64,000 bases of DNA from Parashewanella sp965200795 (GTDB taxonomy: Bacteria; Pseudomonadota; Gammaproteobacteria; Enterobacterales; Shewanellaceae), in the NCBI GenBank assembly GCA_965200795.1, contig CBDAVB010000001.1:62001-126000 (forward strand), in the 5' to 3' direction. Numbering within the stretch: the first letter of the stretch is position 1; each line of letters starts with the position of its first letter. Below the pieces are notes generated by a model that made no database searches, had not been told where the DNA came from, and was given only the letters and a program-made list of their open reading frames with translations. The translations under genes and the position numbers were made by a program. This document shows, piece after piece, positions 33,277 through 42,468 of this stretch.

Positions 33277-34566
33277 TTATTCTTCATTTGCTGCCCGATT
33301 TGATATCTCAGGCAGCCCCATGTGTCTAAAGTACCTGTTTGGTAAAGCAAAATAAAGCGCTTTGCTTCCACTAATTCGCCATGGATCTTTCGCTGACTTG
33401 GCTGTATTCCAAGCAAGTTGCCTGTCAACCCCACGGCTTCTTAGTTGTCGATAGCCAGAACGCCCCCATTGCTTCCACAGATAACACCGTAACTTTCGTC
33501 GTATCCATTTATCAATATCACGCAGCGGACTCAATACTTCGGCTATATCGAAGTATGCTTTCCAACCAAGCAGGCTTCTCTTTAAATCCGCGATGATTTT
33601 AACAATATTAAGACCTCTCGTCCGACGGCTCAGCTCCCTAACTTTATCTTTTAATTTTGATAAGGCTTTATCCGCCACCTTAATTTTATGTGGCGTTTTG
33701 GGACTGAACGTAAACCCCAGAAATGTCCTCTCCCAAGGCCTTGATACTGCACTTTTACCGGCGTTGACCTTGAGCCTGAGTGTCCGCTCGATAAAATCCT
33801 GTATGCTTGCTTTTACTCGCTCTCCTGCCTTTTGACCGCTTACATAGATTTGCAGGTCATCAGCATAACGAGCAAAGGTGCGGCCTCGTTTTTCAAGTTC
33901 CCAATCTAATTCATTGAGTACAATATTAGAAAGCAGTGGTGAAAGTGGACTACCTTGCGGCACACCTTCTCGCGGCTTTTCTTTGCTCTCATTGGTTTGA
34001 ATTGGGGTTTTCAGGTATTGGTTTATCAGTCTGAGTAACTCTTTGTCTTTGCAGTGTTCTTTGAGTTTGTGCATCAATCTGTCGTGATTCACTCGGTCAA
34101 AGAATGCATCTAAATCCAAATCGACTACCCAGCTTTTACCCTGTTGTATCCGCATTTGGGCGTAATAAATCGCTTGGTGTGCGGACTTGTAAGGCCTAAA
34201 ACCATAACTGTTTATGTGAAAATGAGGTTCCCATATCGGTTGCAACACTTGTGCTATCGCTTGTTGGATAAAACGGTCGAGTACCGTCGGGATACCCAGT
34301 TTGCGTTTGCGTCCGTCTGGTTTGGGAATTTCAACTCGCTTTACGGGTTTCGGCTTATAGCTTCCGTCCAGTAAAGCTTGTTTTATCTCTAACCGGTGTG
34401 CGGCAAGATAGGGCGGCAGTTCATGGACGGTCATACCGTCAATCCCTGCACCACCTTTGTTACGGATAACATGAGTGAGTGCGAGTTGGAGGTTTTCCCG
34501 CTCCAACACTCTACTCATCAATGATGGATAATTGAAAGGATCACTTTGTCGGTTTCCAATAGTCAT
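33277..34566 (-). CDS. ltrA: Group II intron reverse transcriptase/maturase
   Basis: A 429-residue intron-encoded protein. RT blocks are clear: GIDGMTV, KPVKRVEIPKPDGRKRKLGIP, YGFRPYKSAHQA, VVDLDLDAFFD, GVPQGSPLSPLLSNI and the catalytic ARYADD. A maturase X domain follows (FLGFTF to RRTRGLN and LRSRGV). There is no obvious HNH endonuclease domain at the C-terminus, so mobility would be endonuclease-independent. The frame is intact, but the intron RNA is split by IS5 insertions, so splicing is probably lost. Confidence 0.95.
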   Translation of the reverse strand: MTIGNRQSDPFNYPSLMSRVLERENLQLALTHVIRNKGGAGIDGMTVHELPPYLAAHRLEIKQALLDGSYKPKPVKRVEIPKPDGRKRKLGIPTVLDRFIQQAIAQVLQPIWEPHFHINSYGFRPYKSAHQAIYYAQMRIQQGKSWVVDLDLDAFFDRVNHDRLMHKLKEHCKDKELLRLINQYLKTPIQTNESKEKPREGVPQGSPLSPLLSNIVLNELDWELEKRGRTFARYADDLQIYVSGQKAGERVKASIQDFIERTLRLKVNAGKSAVSRPWERTFLGFTFSPKTPHKIKVADKALSKLKDKVRELSRRTRGLNIVKIIADLKRSLLGWKAYFDIAEVLSPLRDIDKWIRRKLRCYLWKQWGRSGYRQLRSRGVDRQLAWNTAKSAKDPWRISGSKALYFALPNRYFRHMGLPEISNRAANEE

Positions 34567-34991
34567 TCTAATGTTGGTTCTCCAACGTCCATGATATTCT
34601 GCACTTAGGTGTCCTTTCTGAAAATGTTCAGGCCTTCAGTGATAAGAGTTTCACCTACTACGCCTTCTGCTGACTTCTACAATGCGGTCAGATTGGATTG
34701 CTCCAATCTCAGTTGCTCCTTCAACGCAATGCCGATCTCCCGGGGTAAGACACTTAACTTTCCTTGCGTAGGCGCCCAATTTATAAAACGTATCCCAATT
34801 GCAGATGGAGGGTTTAATGATCACGTGCCCACTGACCCCGAATACGTCACACCTCATATTGGATTCTTGTTCATCGCCCCGCAATTTTGCCTTGAGCTTC
34901 CTTCAGACCCAACCTCACGATTACGCCCTTGCTCTTTAGCTAACCTTCGGCTCTGCGAATACCTGGTAAGAAGACTTTCACTTCTCTAGTT

Positions 34992-36510
34992 AGTCGGTCA
35001 TGAAAAACATCTAACATTCTGATCGATAATAAAATATAGCTATTTAATGCATTCAATTTCGACCAGAAATGATATAGTTAACCTATGGTTTCTGGTCGTT
35101 TTGGGTGCTAAAAATGCTCAAAGAAAGCCCGTCAAATTTACCTCATGCCAGTCTGTTTAATATCACAGACCAACTTCTGCAAACTCACCCTTTACTCATT
35201 TTAGCTAATGCCTTTGATTGGCGAGCGTTGGAAGAAGAGTTCAAGCCGTTATACAAAAAATTAGGTCGTAAAGCTAAGCCAATTAGGTTGATGTGCGGTT
35301 TGCTAATACTCAAGCAGCTCTACAAACTCAGCGATGAAGCCTTGGTCGATGAGTGGCTGATGAACGTGTATTTTCAAGTGTTTTGTGGTGAGACAGAGTT
35401 TCAAACAGCACGCCCTTGTGATGCCAGTGAACTCAGTGTTTTTCGTAAGCGCATCGGTGAAAAAGGCTGTGAAAAAATCTTTGCATTATCTGTGGCTTTA
35501 CACGGTGACAAAGCCGAAGATGACACCGTGTACGTTGATACAACCGTCCAAGAAAAAGCCATTACTTATCCGACAGATAGCAAACTTGCCATCAAGGTGG
35601 TTAACCGACTCAATAAACTTGCCAAAGTATTTGGGATCAAACAAAGGCGTACTTATGTCAAAGAAGTCAAACAGCTACGCATTGACTGTCGAAGCTTTAG
35701 ACATGCCAAAAATCGAAGCAAAGCCAGAAGAGCGTTAAAAAGGTTACGTGTTATCGCAGGTAAGCTTTTAAGGGAGCTACAACGCAAACTTCCACAAGAT
35801 GTCCTTGATTTACAAAAAGAGAATTTTACTAATTATGAAAAAGCCATTACACAGCAACGTAAAGATAAAAATAAGATTTACAGTCTTCATGAACCCGATG
35901 TTTACTGCGTAGGGAAAGGCAAAGACCATAAGCCATACGAGTATGGTAAAAAGGCTTCTGTCGTGCTCACAGAGCAGAGTCAATTAATCATCGGTGTCGC
36001 CAGTCATGACAAACATGAACACGACTCAAAATTGCTTAAGCCTGCACTTGACCATGCCCATAAACACCGAAAGAGTAAAATCACTACAGCCGTTGTAGAT
36101 AAAGGCTATAAAGGGTGTAAGCAGTATGTTGACCAAGAAGTTGTTATCCCTAGCCGGCCATTAAAACGGGACTCGCAAGCAAAGAGAAAACGCAAAAGTG
36201 AACTCTGTAAAAAACGGGCAACAATTGAACCAGTAATCGGGCATTTGAAGAGTGATTTTAGGCTGTGTAAGAACTGGTTAAAGGGCAGTGTTGGCGACTC
36301 AATAAACCTTCTAATGGCTGCGTGTGCCTGGAACTTGAGAAAGTGGTTAGCCATTTTCTTTTTGCTCGAAAAAGATGGTGAGTTTTGGCTATTTTGTAGT
36401 TAAATTGATGCGAAATATAAGAAATGTTGCTTTTGGGTACGGCTCTGAATTTTGCGTAAATCAGATGCCGTACATTTTAAATCTTGAAGTTATGTTTTTC
36501 AGTACCGACT
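34992..36510 (+). mobile_element. IS5-family element, copy A
   Basis: About 1.52 kb with inverted ends agtcggtcatgaaaaacat / atgtttttcagtaccgact. It is flanked by agtt on both sides (34988-34991, 36511-36514). It sits ~20 bp inside the 5' end of group II intron 1. Confidence 0.92.
35105..36403 (+). CDS. IS5-family transposase, copy A
   Basis: A ~430-residue DDE transposase with an N-terminal DUF772-type domain (KPIRLMCGLLILKQLYKLSDEALVDEWLMN), the first Asp in DDTVYVDTTVQEKAITYPTD, the second in TAVVDKGYKG and the Glu in KRATIEPVIGHLKSDFRL. A translation start at the ATG 35114 (MLKESPSNLPH) is as plausible as the GTG at 35105. The frame is intact and ends FWLFCS. Confidence 0.94.
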   Translation: MLKMLKESPSNLPHASLFNITDQLLQTHPLLILANAFDWRALEEEFKPLYKKLGRKAKPIRLMCGLLILKQLYKLSDEALVDEWLMNVYFQVFCGETEFQTARPCDASELSVFRKRIGEKGCEKIFALSVALHGDKAEDDTVYVDTTVQEKAITYPTDSKLAIKVVNRLNKLAKVFGIKQRRTYVKEVKQLRIDCRSFRHAKNRSKARRALKRLRVIAGKLLRELQRKLPQDVLDLQKENFTNYEKAITQQRKDKNKIYSLHEPDVYCVGKGKDHKPYEYGKKASVVLTEQSQLIIGVASHDKHEHDSKLLKPALDHAHKHRKSKITTAVVDKGYKGCKQYVDQEVVIPSRPLKRDSQAKRKRKSELCKKRATIEPVIGHLKSDFRLCKNWLKGSVGDSINLLMAACAWNLRKWLAIFFLLEKDGEFWLFCS

Positions 36511-36514
36511 AGTT

Positions 36515-38032
36515 AGTCGGCCATGAAAAACATCTAACATTCTGATCGATAATAAAATATAGCTATTTGATACATTCAATTTCGACCAGAAATGATATAG
36601 TGAACCTACGGTTTCTGGTCGTTTTGGTGCTAAAAGTGCTCAAAGAAAGTCCGTCAAATTTACCTCACGACAGTCTGTTTGATATCACAGAACAGCTTCT
36701 GCAAACTCACCCTTTACTCATTTTAGCTAATGCCTTTGATTGGCAAGCATTAGAAGAAGAGTTCAAGCCGTTATACAAAAAATTAGGCCGTAAAGCGAAG
36801 CCAATTCGGTTGATGTGCGGTTTGCTAATACTCAAGCAACTTTACAAACTCAGCGATGAAGCCTTGGTCGATGAGTGGCTGATGAACGTGTATTTTCAAG
36901 TGTTTTGTGGTGAGACAGAGTTTCAAACAGCACGCCCTTGTGATGCCAGTGAACTCAGTGTTTTTCGTAAGCGCATCGGTGAAAAAGGCTGTGAAAAAAT
37001 CTTTGCATTATCTGTGGCGCTACACGGTGACAAAGCTGAAGATGACACCGTGTACGTTGATACAACCGTCCAAGAAAAAGCCATTACTTATCCGACAGAT
37101 AGCAAGCTTGCCATCAAGGTGGTTAACCGACTCAATAAACTTGCCAAAGTATTTGGGATCAAGCAAAGACGTACTTATGTCAAAGAAGTCAAACAGCTAC
37201 GCATTGACTGTCGAAGCTTTAGACATGCCAAAAATCGAAGCAAAGCCAGAAGAGCGTTAAAAAGGTTGCGTGTTATCGCAGGTAAGCTTTTAAGGGAGCT
37301 ACAACGCAAACTTCCACAAGATGTCCTTGATTTACAAAAAGAGAATTTTTCCAATTATGAAAAAGCCATTACACAGCAACGTAAAGACAAGAACAAGATT
37401 TACAGCCTTCATGAACCCGATGTTTACTGCGTAGGGAAAGGCAAAGACCATAAGCCATACGAGTATGGTAAAAAGGCTTCTGTCGTGCTCACAGAGCAGA
37501 GTCAATTAATCATTGGTGTAACCAGTCATGACAAACATGAACACGACTCAAAATTGCTTAGACCTGCACTTGACCATGCCCATAAACACCGAAAGAGTAA
37601 AATCACTACAGCCGTTGTAGATAAAGGCTATAAAGGGTGTATGCAGTATGTTGACCAAGAAGTTGTTATCCCTAGTCGGCCATTAAAACGGGACTCGCAA
37701 GCAAAGAGAAAACGCAAAAGTGAACTCTGTAAAAAACGGGCAACAATTGAACCAGTAATCGGGCATTTGAAGAGTGATTTTAGGCTGTGTAAGAACTGGT
37801 TAAAGGGCAGTGTTGGCGACTCAATAAACCTTCTAATGGCTGCGTGTGCCTGGAACCTGAGAAAGTGGTTAGCCATTTTCTTTTTGCTCGAAAAAGATGG
37901 TGAGTTTTGACTATTTTGTAGTGAAATTGATGCGAAATATAAGAAATGTTGCTTTTGGGTACGGCTCTGAATTTTGCGTAAATCAGATGCCGTACATTTT
38001 AAATCTTGAAGTTATGTTTTTCAGTACCGACT
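36515..38032 (+). mobile_element. IS5-family element, copy B (tandem)
   Basis: Directly follows copy A in the same orientation, separated by only the 4-bp agtt; agtt again follows at 38033-38036. The element is full length. Confidence 0.92.
36567..37910 (+). CDS. IS5-family transposase, copy B
   Basis: Same transposase as copy A, with two changes that affect its ends. The ATG used in copy A is GTG here (ctaaaagtgctc) and a one-base difference upstream fuses the frame to an ATG at 36567, giving a longer N-terminus of doubtful reality. A Trp codon near the end is TGA, removing six residues after DGEF. The DDE core is unchanged. Confidence 0.9.
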   Translation: MIHSISTRNDIVNLRFLVVLVLKVLKESPSNLPHDSLFDITEQLLQTHPLLILANAFDWQALEEEFKPLYKKLGRKAKPIRLMCGLLILKQLYKLSDEALVDEWLMNVYFQVFCGETEFQTARPCDASELSVFRKRIGEKGCEKIFALSVALHGDKAEDDTVYVDTTVQEKAITYPTDSKLAIKVVNRLNKLAKVFGIKQRRTYVKEVKQLRIDCRSFRHAKNRSKARRALKRLRVIAGKLLRELQRKLPQDVLDLQKENFSNYEKAITQQRKDKNKIYSLHEPDVYCVGKGKDHKPYEYGKKASVVLTEQSQLIIGVTSHDKHEHDSKLLRPALDHAHKHRKSKITTAVVDKGYKGCMQYVDQEVVIPSRPLKRDSQAKRKRKSELCKKRATIEPVIGHLKSDFRLCKNWLKGSVGDSINLLMAACAWNLRKWLAIFFLLEKDGEF

Positions 38033-38098
38033 AGTTAAGTGCCATGCCCGGCACACACGCTCGGTTCAGGTGCGCGTCAGCGTCACCCGGATTTACTT

Positions 38099-38946
38099 GT
38101 GTATGCCCGACATGGAACTGATGAGGTGAAAGTCCTCTGCAGGAAGATCAACGTTTATTGACTTAATGTTATTAAACGATACCTACTAGCGAATGGCAAG
38201 GGCTTGTCTGTGAAGACTGGTCTGGAGGAAGCCGCCGGCAAATTTACGAGCTGATGAACAAGAACATCATATGAGGCGTAGGCTGGAGGTAAGCCGGCAG
38301 GGTCTGCCCCAGTGAAGCGAGGGCACAAGACAGCGAAACCATGTGATCTAACGGCCACCGTAAATGATGCGGCAGTGTAAAGAAAGTTCACGTTCTTATA
38401 TGGGGAGAACTGCTTAACAAACGATTGGTAGATAACCAGTAAGGCTCTGGTTTATAAGTGCCTTGGCTTTTCAGTTTCATCGCCTGAAAAGAGCAAATAG
38501 ATGAAACCCAATAGCGCGACCTGAGGTAACTTGGATTGTGATTAAGCAGAAGTCAGCAGACGGCATAGTAGCCCAACGCACATCGTAATGGTTGGGACAC
38601 GGTGAAGGCCTGAACATTCAGAAAGAAGGAGGAGCCTTGTCAGACTTGTCGATACCCGCTTCATCGCCAGATGATTACTATCAACAGCGTACCTTCAATC
38701 GTACTCTTTTTCAGCAAATCTTTGAACCAGAGAATATGCACCAAGCATGGAAGCAGGTCAAAGCTAACAAAGGGGCTCCATGCATTGACGAAATGAGTGT
38801 AGAACAATTCCCTCAATGGGCACAGCTACACTGGCAACAGTGTAAAGTGGAACTGGAAGACGGTAAATATTAACCATCTCCAGTACGCTGAGTCGAAATT
38901 GATAAACCCGATGGAGGCAAGCGTCAACTGGGTATCCCGACCATTA
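38099..38946 (+). mobile_element. Group II intron 2, 5' fragment
   Basis: Begins gtgtatgcccgacatgg at 38099 followed by gaggtgaaagtcctctgcag, the conserved 5' part of domain I, and continues through structured RNA sequence to an RT frame from about 38590. The element breaks at 38946 where a MITE begins; the rest of the RT gene and domains IV-VI are absent. Its 5' end faces that of intron 1 across 42 bp. No other gene is seen in 37911-38590. Confidence 0.82.
38592..38946 (+). pseudogene. Group II intron 2 RT, truncated and nonsense-mutated
   Basis: The frame encodes MGHGEGLNIQKEGG ... FEPENMHQAWKQVKANKGAPCIDEMSVEQF, the RT0/RT1 region of a group II maturase. It then meets TAA where the family has Gln (GKYQPSPVRRVEI) and TGA where it has Arg, before continuing in frame as VEIDKPDGGKRQLGIPTI up to the break. 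Both stops are explained by single C-to-T changes. Confidence 0.85.
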
Positions 38947-39243
38947 GGAACTGTCCCAAAATAACTTCCCTGTTTTGCTGTCGTTTATTTTTGGCTTATA
39001 CAAGGCACAGAAAGCGAGGTGTAGTCATTACCGACATACAAAACTGTCGTTACTTCGTTTCTACATAAGCTTTCGACAACACCGTAGAAGCCAAAAATAA
39101 ACACAGCCCAAAGGGTTACGCTTAAAATTGCCATTCTCTGCGTTACTCATCATTCATTTAGAATGGCTAAACTTCATTCTTCGTGCCTTGATATTGGCAA
39201 TTTTAAGCAGTAACAAATCGGGAAGTTATTTCGGGACAGTTCC
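38947..39243. repeat. 297-bp MITE-like element with ggaactgtccc ends
   Basis: Near-perfect terminal inverted repeats ggaactgtcccaaaataact / agttatttcgggacagttcc and a 3-bp tta duplication (38944-38946, 39244-39246). No open frame of note inside. It ends intron 2 and is followed by an ISL3 end relic. I cannot assign the parent transposase from this window. Confidence 0.82.
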
Positions 39244-39246
39244 TTA

Positions 39247-39271
39247 AATCCACACTAAACGACGAAGAGCC
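39247..39271. repeat. ISL3 terminal-repeat relic
   Basis: Twenty-five bases identical to the left end of the ISL3 elements (aatccacactaaacgacgaa then gagcc), with no transposase sequence next to it. Confidence 0.85.
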
Positions 39272-39328
39272 ATTAAACTCTATGAATACATATTCAAAAG
39301 CTGAACTTAATACGATAACGAGAATAAG

Positions 39329-39646
39329 TTAAATACCTATAATCAAAAAATCGATTGCAGCAATAATTTTATCTCGAAAAGTACTCAATTCATTTACGGG
39401 CTGACGTAATAATTTTCTCGATACACTGGCCATTTGATGAGTCAAAATTACAAAGTCCCCTTCATCAATATGAATGACTGGACAAAGGTTACTCGGTGCT
39501 TTTTGATCCAATAAATCCAGTGGCGTTAGCGGAATAACCAACCGAGAACTTAACGAGTCCAAGAGTTCATTTTGAACATCAACAAAGTACGGATATGCTT
39601 CAGAAGTATTCTTGTCCGGATTTTGGTATAGGGTAAATTGTAACAT
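39329..39646 (-). CDS. ccdB: CcdB toxin
   Basis: A 105-residue protein matching CcdB gyrase-poisoning toxins: N-terminal FTLYQNPDKNTSEAYPYFVDVQ, RLVIPLTPLD, CPVIHIDEGDFVILTHQMASV and the C-terminal IIAAIDFLIIGI, which in the F-plasmid protein carries the Trp-Gly-Ile end needed for gyrase poisoning. Here the last residues are IGI, with Ile instead of Trp, so toxicity may be reduced. The start overlaps the ccdA stop (TGATG), as in known ccd operons. Confidence 0.92.
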   Translation of the reverse strand: MLQFTLYQNPDKNTSEAYPYFVDVQNELLDSLSSRLVIPLTPLDLLDQKAPSNLCPVIHIDEGDFVILTHQMASVSRKLLRQPVNELSTFRDKIIAAIDFLIIGI

Positions 39647-39891
39647 CAGAAAACTCTGTGAGAATCAGAAAACATTCCATAAGTTTCGGTAAATTCATTA
39701 CAAGCATTAATAGCTTCACTATTTTGTTCTAACCACTCGGCTCTTAACCTCTTACTCACTTCTTGGATTAATGCCTTTTCCATAGTTCTTGACAGGTTTA
39801 CATTCAGACGCTTAGCCTCTGCAAGTAGTTCACTATTCAAACTTAAATTAGCAGCTTTTTTCGGTGCTTGTGTGTTGTATGCGGCTCTCAT
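39646..39891 (-). CDS. ccdA: CcdA antitoxin
   Basis: An 81-residue antitoxin with an N-terminal ribbon-helix-helix (ANLSLNSELLAEAKRLNVNLSRTMEKAL) and a C-terminal LRAEWLEQNSEAINACNEFTETYGMFSD, the CcdB-binding tail of the CcdA family. First gene of the ccdAB pair. Upstream on the minus strand a tataat box (near 39930) and gcgcatatatgacac lie where an autoregulatory promoter-operator would be expected. Confidence 0.92.
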   Translation of the reverse strand: MRAAYNTQAPKKAANLSLNSELLAEAKRLNVNLSRTMEKALIQEVSKRLRAEWLEQNSEAINACNEFTETYGMFSDSHRVF

Positions 39892-40250
39892 AATATCAAC
39901 CCATGCGTGTCATATATGCGCATTAATTATAATGTTAGATAGAGTTCTAATCAAACTATTATTGCTTGTACTCCATACAATAAGTCAAAACATTAAGCTT
40001 TATCAGCTATCATAGACAGGATCTTAAGCGTAAGATAATAAAAAGATTAAAAAAGGCTCCATTTGTGATCAAATTATTTCGTCAAAAACAAAAAGATCGC
40101 TCAGAAGCCGATGTCCATTATTTCAGTAAAACAACAAATTACCAAATTTTTTATTTCTTCGAACTTAGATGCGCAAGCTAAAAGCACAGGTTTCATGTAA
40201 CGAATCCGAGCCATAAAGCCATTTGAATTAGGGATCTCGCAGTTAAGAAT
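39892..40250. other. Non-coding gap between ccdA and ISAzo13
   Basis: About 360 bp, AT-rich, with the probable ccdAB promoter at its left end. A short frame from a GTG at about 40064 (IKLFRQKQKDRSEADVHYF) is open for some 40 codons but has no features I recognise and no clear ribosome-binding site. Nothing else is seen. Confidence 0.5.
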
Positions 40251-41458
40251 TTACCATTCTGGCATGATAAGTAGATCCCACTTAGGTAATTCACTATTTC
40301 GGATGATTTTATCTTCGACATCTTCTTTTTCACTTTTTGTTAGCTTGACTCCTTTTGAGTAAACCTTATCAATTAAATTGACAACTGGAGTCATAGCCTT
40401 CCAAGTCATTGTTTTCGTCCACTCCAGAACAGTATTCACTGAATTCAGTAATGTACCATTCCAATGCTTTTCTAAAGATGACCAAACCCGCTCAATTGGG
40501 TTATATTTGCTGTGGTAAGGTGGGTAGTAAACGTTGTGAATCCTCAGTTTCGATCTTTCACTAAACTGTTTTAATCTAAAAAGATACTGAGTCCGGCATC
40601 CACTATTTTCTGGGCCATTATCTGAAAAAATAACCAGCTCCTCTACCTCTGGATGTTCGTCTTTAACTAAATTCCACCACCACTCTAAAGCGTCACAAAT
40701 GAAGTCGCTGGTTTTACTTGAGTTACCATAAAACACATGAAGCTGGTCGTTTTCCAGGTTCAGTATTCCGAACGGGATAAGCTTATCTTTTACATCCATG
40801 TCGTGATCTAAAGCTTGCACCGCATCAATCCCTCCGGATTGACCGTGTCGAGAAAATTCACCCAAATTAACCGTGGCTTTGCAATCTATACTTATACGGA
40901 TAACTTTTTTATTCCCTGCTGTTTCTTTTTTAATTTTATTTACATTTTTAAAGATGGCGTCTGTTTCAGGAATTTTTTTTGTGGCCTGGTTTTTTGAACT
41001 CGCTTCAGTTTGTAACCGAGTCGATTCAAAATGTCATTAATCGTTCTTTCTTTTGGTAACTCTTCACAGTCCCAGCCTTTTTCCTCAATCAGCTTTTTAC
41101 GAACACCTTTAGCTGTAATTCGAGTGTAAGCAAATGAATTTTTGAATTTTGGATCAGCTTGTGACTCTGGATCGACTAACGCCCGAATATCTACCTCCAG
41201 CTGAGGATTATTCTCCTCACTTCTATGCTTTCCTTCATAATGCCCAAAGCATTCAAACCCGGTTTCCAGCTCATGAAGCCCGAGTTCTACAGCTTTTCTC
41301 CCCCAGCCAAACTCCGTTTCCGTTAATCTAGGACTCCCACAGCAGAACGTTTTAGACACTTCAGCCATAAAGACTCTTTTTTCCATTCCGTGAAGTTTAT
41401 TTGAGGCAAGTTTGATTATCCGTTTGGACTCGCTAGAAATGTAAATTGAAGTAGACAT
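40251..41458 (-). pseudogene. ISAzo13-family transposase, two overlapping frames
   Basis: Two minus-strand frames together form one ISAzo13 transposase. The 172-residue frame (from 41458) carries the N-terminal part (ETEFGWGRKAVELGLHELETG, GVRKKLIEEKGW, TINDILNRLGYKLKRV). The downstream frame carries the DDE core (VIRISIDCKATVNLGEFSRHG, LVIFSDNGPENSG, PPYHSKYNPIERVWSSLEKHW). They join by a -1 shift in a run of eight A residues (minus-strand ccacaaaaaaaattcc, near 40972). This could be a programmed shift, an indel or a homopolymer sequencing error. The element ends are not clear. Confidence 0.82.
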
Positions 41459-41559
41459 CTGGCAGCAACATAAACGATTTTAAGAACTCAACTATACTAT
41501 TGCGGTAAAATTTAAATCGCAACGTCCCTTAGTAACTAGCCTTGTTGCGGCCTTGAGTA

Positions 41560-42413
41560 AAAGTAACATTGCGTCGATTAACGAAATCGTCAGGCAATTT
41601 AATGGAATGAGATTGTCCGAAAGTGAATTTGTTGCCTATAAGCCGTTTCATAATCAACTGGTTAAGAAAGAATTTTCTAAATTCATGAGGCAATATTGAT
41701 GCCGGCTCGGTCTCAGAGCGCGATTACTTACCAGCGATACACTGCGGAACAGTCTGTTTCTCGCGGATTCTGGTTATGTGAACACGCCTTATTTTGCCGG
41801 GTCAGATGCGAATGACGCCAACTTTATCGTTAAAGGTAAAAGTAGCTTGAACCCTGGAATTATTAAAGCTTACAACGGTAATGGTAAAGAGCTGAAGCGC
41901 CCTGTCGGTAAAAAGCCTAAGGACGTTTCTCAAAAGCAAAATAGCCGGAAAGTGATGGACTTCGATGTTAAGTGGGGTAACTACAAATGCCGATTAATCA
42001 GACGTTGGGTTGCATCAGAACAAAAATTTGTTCTTTGGCTGACAAACTTGCCTCGTTCAGAATTCAGCGCTGATGAAGTTACCATGCTTTACCGTGTACG
42101 CTGGCAAGTCGAGCTGTTGTTTAAGGAGCTAAAATCTCGCAATAATCTGAAGAAATTCAACACTCAAAAGAAGCCGATTGTAGAAGGGTTAATTTGGGCG
42201 AGTTTGCTCACCCTGATAATAAAAAGGGTGATAGCAACTCAAGCTGTCAGCAATATCTCACTGTTCAAAGCGGCTATGAATGTAGATGCTTGGTTTATTC
42301 CAGTTCTTCAGGCTGTAGCAGACAGAGAATATATTGATTTGAAAGAACGACTTGAGCGGGCGTATATTTATCTGAGAAATAACGCTGTTTCCAGCCGGCA
42401 GAAAAAAGTCTAA
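41560..42413 (+). pseudogene. IS4-family transposase relic
   Basis: The N-terminal piece INEIVRQFNGMRLSESEFVA is followed by a stop and a gap, then a frame from 41778 (VNTPYFAGSDANDANFIVKGKSSL then NPGIIKAYNG) runs to YRVRWQVELLFKELKSRNNLKKF, the IS4 Y-x2-R-W-x-E-x-F-K signature, and ends at 42413. The region with the first catalytic Asp is missing, so it is inactive. Terminal repeats are not recognisable. Confidence 0.8.
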
Positions 42414-42468
42414 ATATTATAGTAAGTTAGAAAATATTTACGCCCACTTTAATTCTTAAGAACTAGTC

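Larger units (their letters stand above)
33194..38056 (-). mobile_element. Group II intron 1 (interrupted by two IS5 copies)
   Basis: On the minus strand the intron ends with a domain V-VI region (ggccggtggtgtgggagg ... ctccctatcccgatt, 33194-33255). It begins with gtgtgccgggcatggcac at about 38056, the typical 5' GTGYG start, continuing after the IS5 pair with gagaagtgaaagtcttct. Without the IS5 insertions the intron is about 1.8 kb, a normal size for a bacterial ORF-bearing group II intron. The exact 3' boundary is uncertain by 1-2 bases. Confidence 0.82.

Noticed and set aside
34609..34989. 126-residue plus-strand frame in the leader of group II intron 1
   Set aside because: It lies antisense within the structured intron RNA upstream of the RT gene and has no protein-like features.
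35385..35738. 117-residue frames repeated in every IS5 copy
   Set aside because: Out-of-frame shadows that recur because the IS5 copies are nearly identical.
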